Assembly (NCBI RefSeq): GCF_000830505.1
Contig: NZ_JXOK01000015.1
Coordinates: forward strand, 1 to 64,000
Direction: 5' to 3'
DNA from: Vibrio mytili
GTDB lineage: Bacteria; Pseudomonadota; Gammaproteobacteria; Enterobacterales; Vibrionaceae
Length of the DNA: 64,000 nt
Shown here one piece after another: positions 63,729-64,000 of this stretch. The notes under the pieces were generated by a model, which saw nothing but the letters and a program-made list of their open reading frames with translations, was not told the DNA's origin and searched no databases. A program made the translations under genes and the position numbers. The first letter of the stretch is position 1; every line of letters begins with the position of its first letter.

Positions 63729-63872
63729 TTAAAACAAGCGAACAAGATCGCCATACTGAATACCAAAAAAGAAACCTACGGCAAAGATTAACTGCCAAAG
63801 GATAATTTGCCCTACGCCCCATGATGCTCCAGAGCGTTCAGAGCTATTTGCTGTATGTGTATGAGAAGACAT
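63729..63872 (-). CDS. small membrane protein, 47 aa
   Basis: GGAGGTTAT precedes MSSHTHTANSSERSGASWGV. Residues 20-40 are a membrane helix (GQIILWQLIFAVGFFFGIQY). It lies upstream of traL with its own regulon box, so it is probably part of the transfer programme. Function unknown. Confidence 0.6.
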   Translation of the reverse strand: MSSHTHTANSSERSGASWGVGQIILWQLIFAVGFFFGIQYGDLVRLF

Positions 63873-63944
63873 ATAACCTCCAACTGATTGCTATTTAATT
63901 TTTCTTTATTCTCACCTGATCTCGTGCTCATTTCACAGCGCTGT

Positions 63945-63965
63945 ATTTGTCCATTTGGGAAGCAT
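63945..63965 (-). promoter_or_regulatory. regulon box 9 (47-aa gene)
   Basis: ATTTGTCCATTTGGGAAGCA, centred 83 bp upstream of the 63872 start. The left half fits the consensus and the right half is weak. Confidence 0.45.
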
Positions 63966-63969
63966 TAAG

Positions 63970-63987
63970 ACTTTCACATGTGAAAGT
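63970..63987. repeat. 18-bp palindrome, copy 3
   Basis: ACTTTCACATGTGAAAGT, identical to the copies at 30039 and 41677. It lies just upstream of regulon box 9. Confidence 0.7.
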
Positions 63988-64000
63988 GAGTGACACAAAA

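Noticed and set aside
1..64000. CRISPR array, tRNA or rRNA genes
   Set aside because: The repeated elements are spaced irregularly between genes and contain no spacers. No tRNA- or rRNA-like sequence was recognised on either strand.
63600..64000. Origin of transfer or relaxase near the traL end
   Set aside because: Only short palindromes are visible and no relaxase gene lies in the window. There is no basis for placing oriT.

Overview
The window reads as part of a large conjugative plasmid or integrative element of the IncA/C - SXT - pAQU broad family, probably carried by a marine gammaproteobacterium (Vibrionaceae, Shewanella or relatives). This rests on an F-type transfer region in the order traL-traE-traK-traB-traV-traA ... 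traC ... traW-traU ... traN, on a Bet/YqaJ recombination pair beside CobS/CobT-like genes, and on Vibrio-like insertion sequences. Host and incompatibility group are inference: no replication gene, relaxase, oriT or resistance gene was seen.

Left end (1-10.5 kb): a pile-up of mobile elements. Two Tn3-type ends flank a tnpR stub and a truncated yagU. An IS630-family element (982-5456) is split by a 3.37-kb ISPpu12-like ISL3 element carrying lspA, a CDF metal exporter and a merR regulator, with an 8-bp target duplication. Then come an XRE regulator, an LPD1/HEXXH-domain gene cut in two by an IS200-type element, and a second ISL3-family element (9220-10503) that cut into the first gene of the next cluster.

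Middle (8.7-40.7 kb): about forty genes, almost all on the minus strand and mostly of unknown function. Recognisable products are a Zn-finger/Toprim primase, a YfbR-like HD nucleotidase, a TusA-like protein, a DNA methyltransferase, a DUF3085 protein, CobT-like VWA, DUF3150, YqaJ exonuclease, Bet recombinase and CobS-like AAA+. The region is organised by RNA-level signals. Most genes have a leader with a G/C-rich intercistronic hairpin followed by a second hairpin that pairs with the ribosome-binding site or start codon. The arms of that second hairpin change from gene to gene while staying complementary. In ten places there is also a roughly 75-120-bp element whose core fits an H-type pseudoknot with covarying stem 1, an invariant loop and an A-rich 10-nt linker.

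Right part (40.9-64 kb): a divergent DUF1845-like gene, a 442-aa unknown, and the transfer operons on the minus strand. They include two tandem pilin genes, a giant Ig-like/DUF4165-type protein, and an EAL-domain gene translationally coupled between trbC-traW and traU. Nine copies of a partly palindromic box (consensus YTGYCCNNTTYTGGNCA) lie at the starts of transfer operons and at starts of the middle cluster. They suggest one master activator, AcaCD/SetCD-like by analogy, for both parts.

About eleven single-base indels, many in homopolymers, break otherwise intact genes including traU and the Ig-like gene. This is either sequence error or decay, and affected calls are marked.
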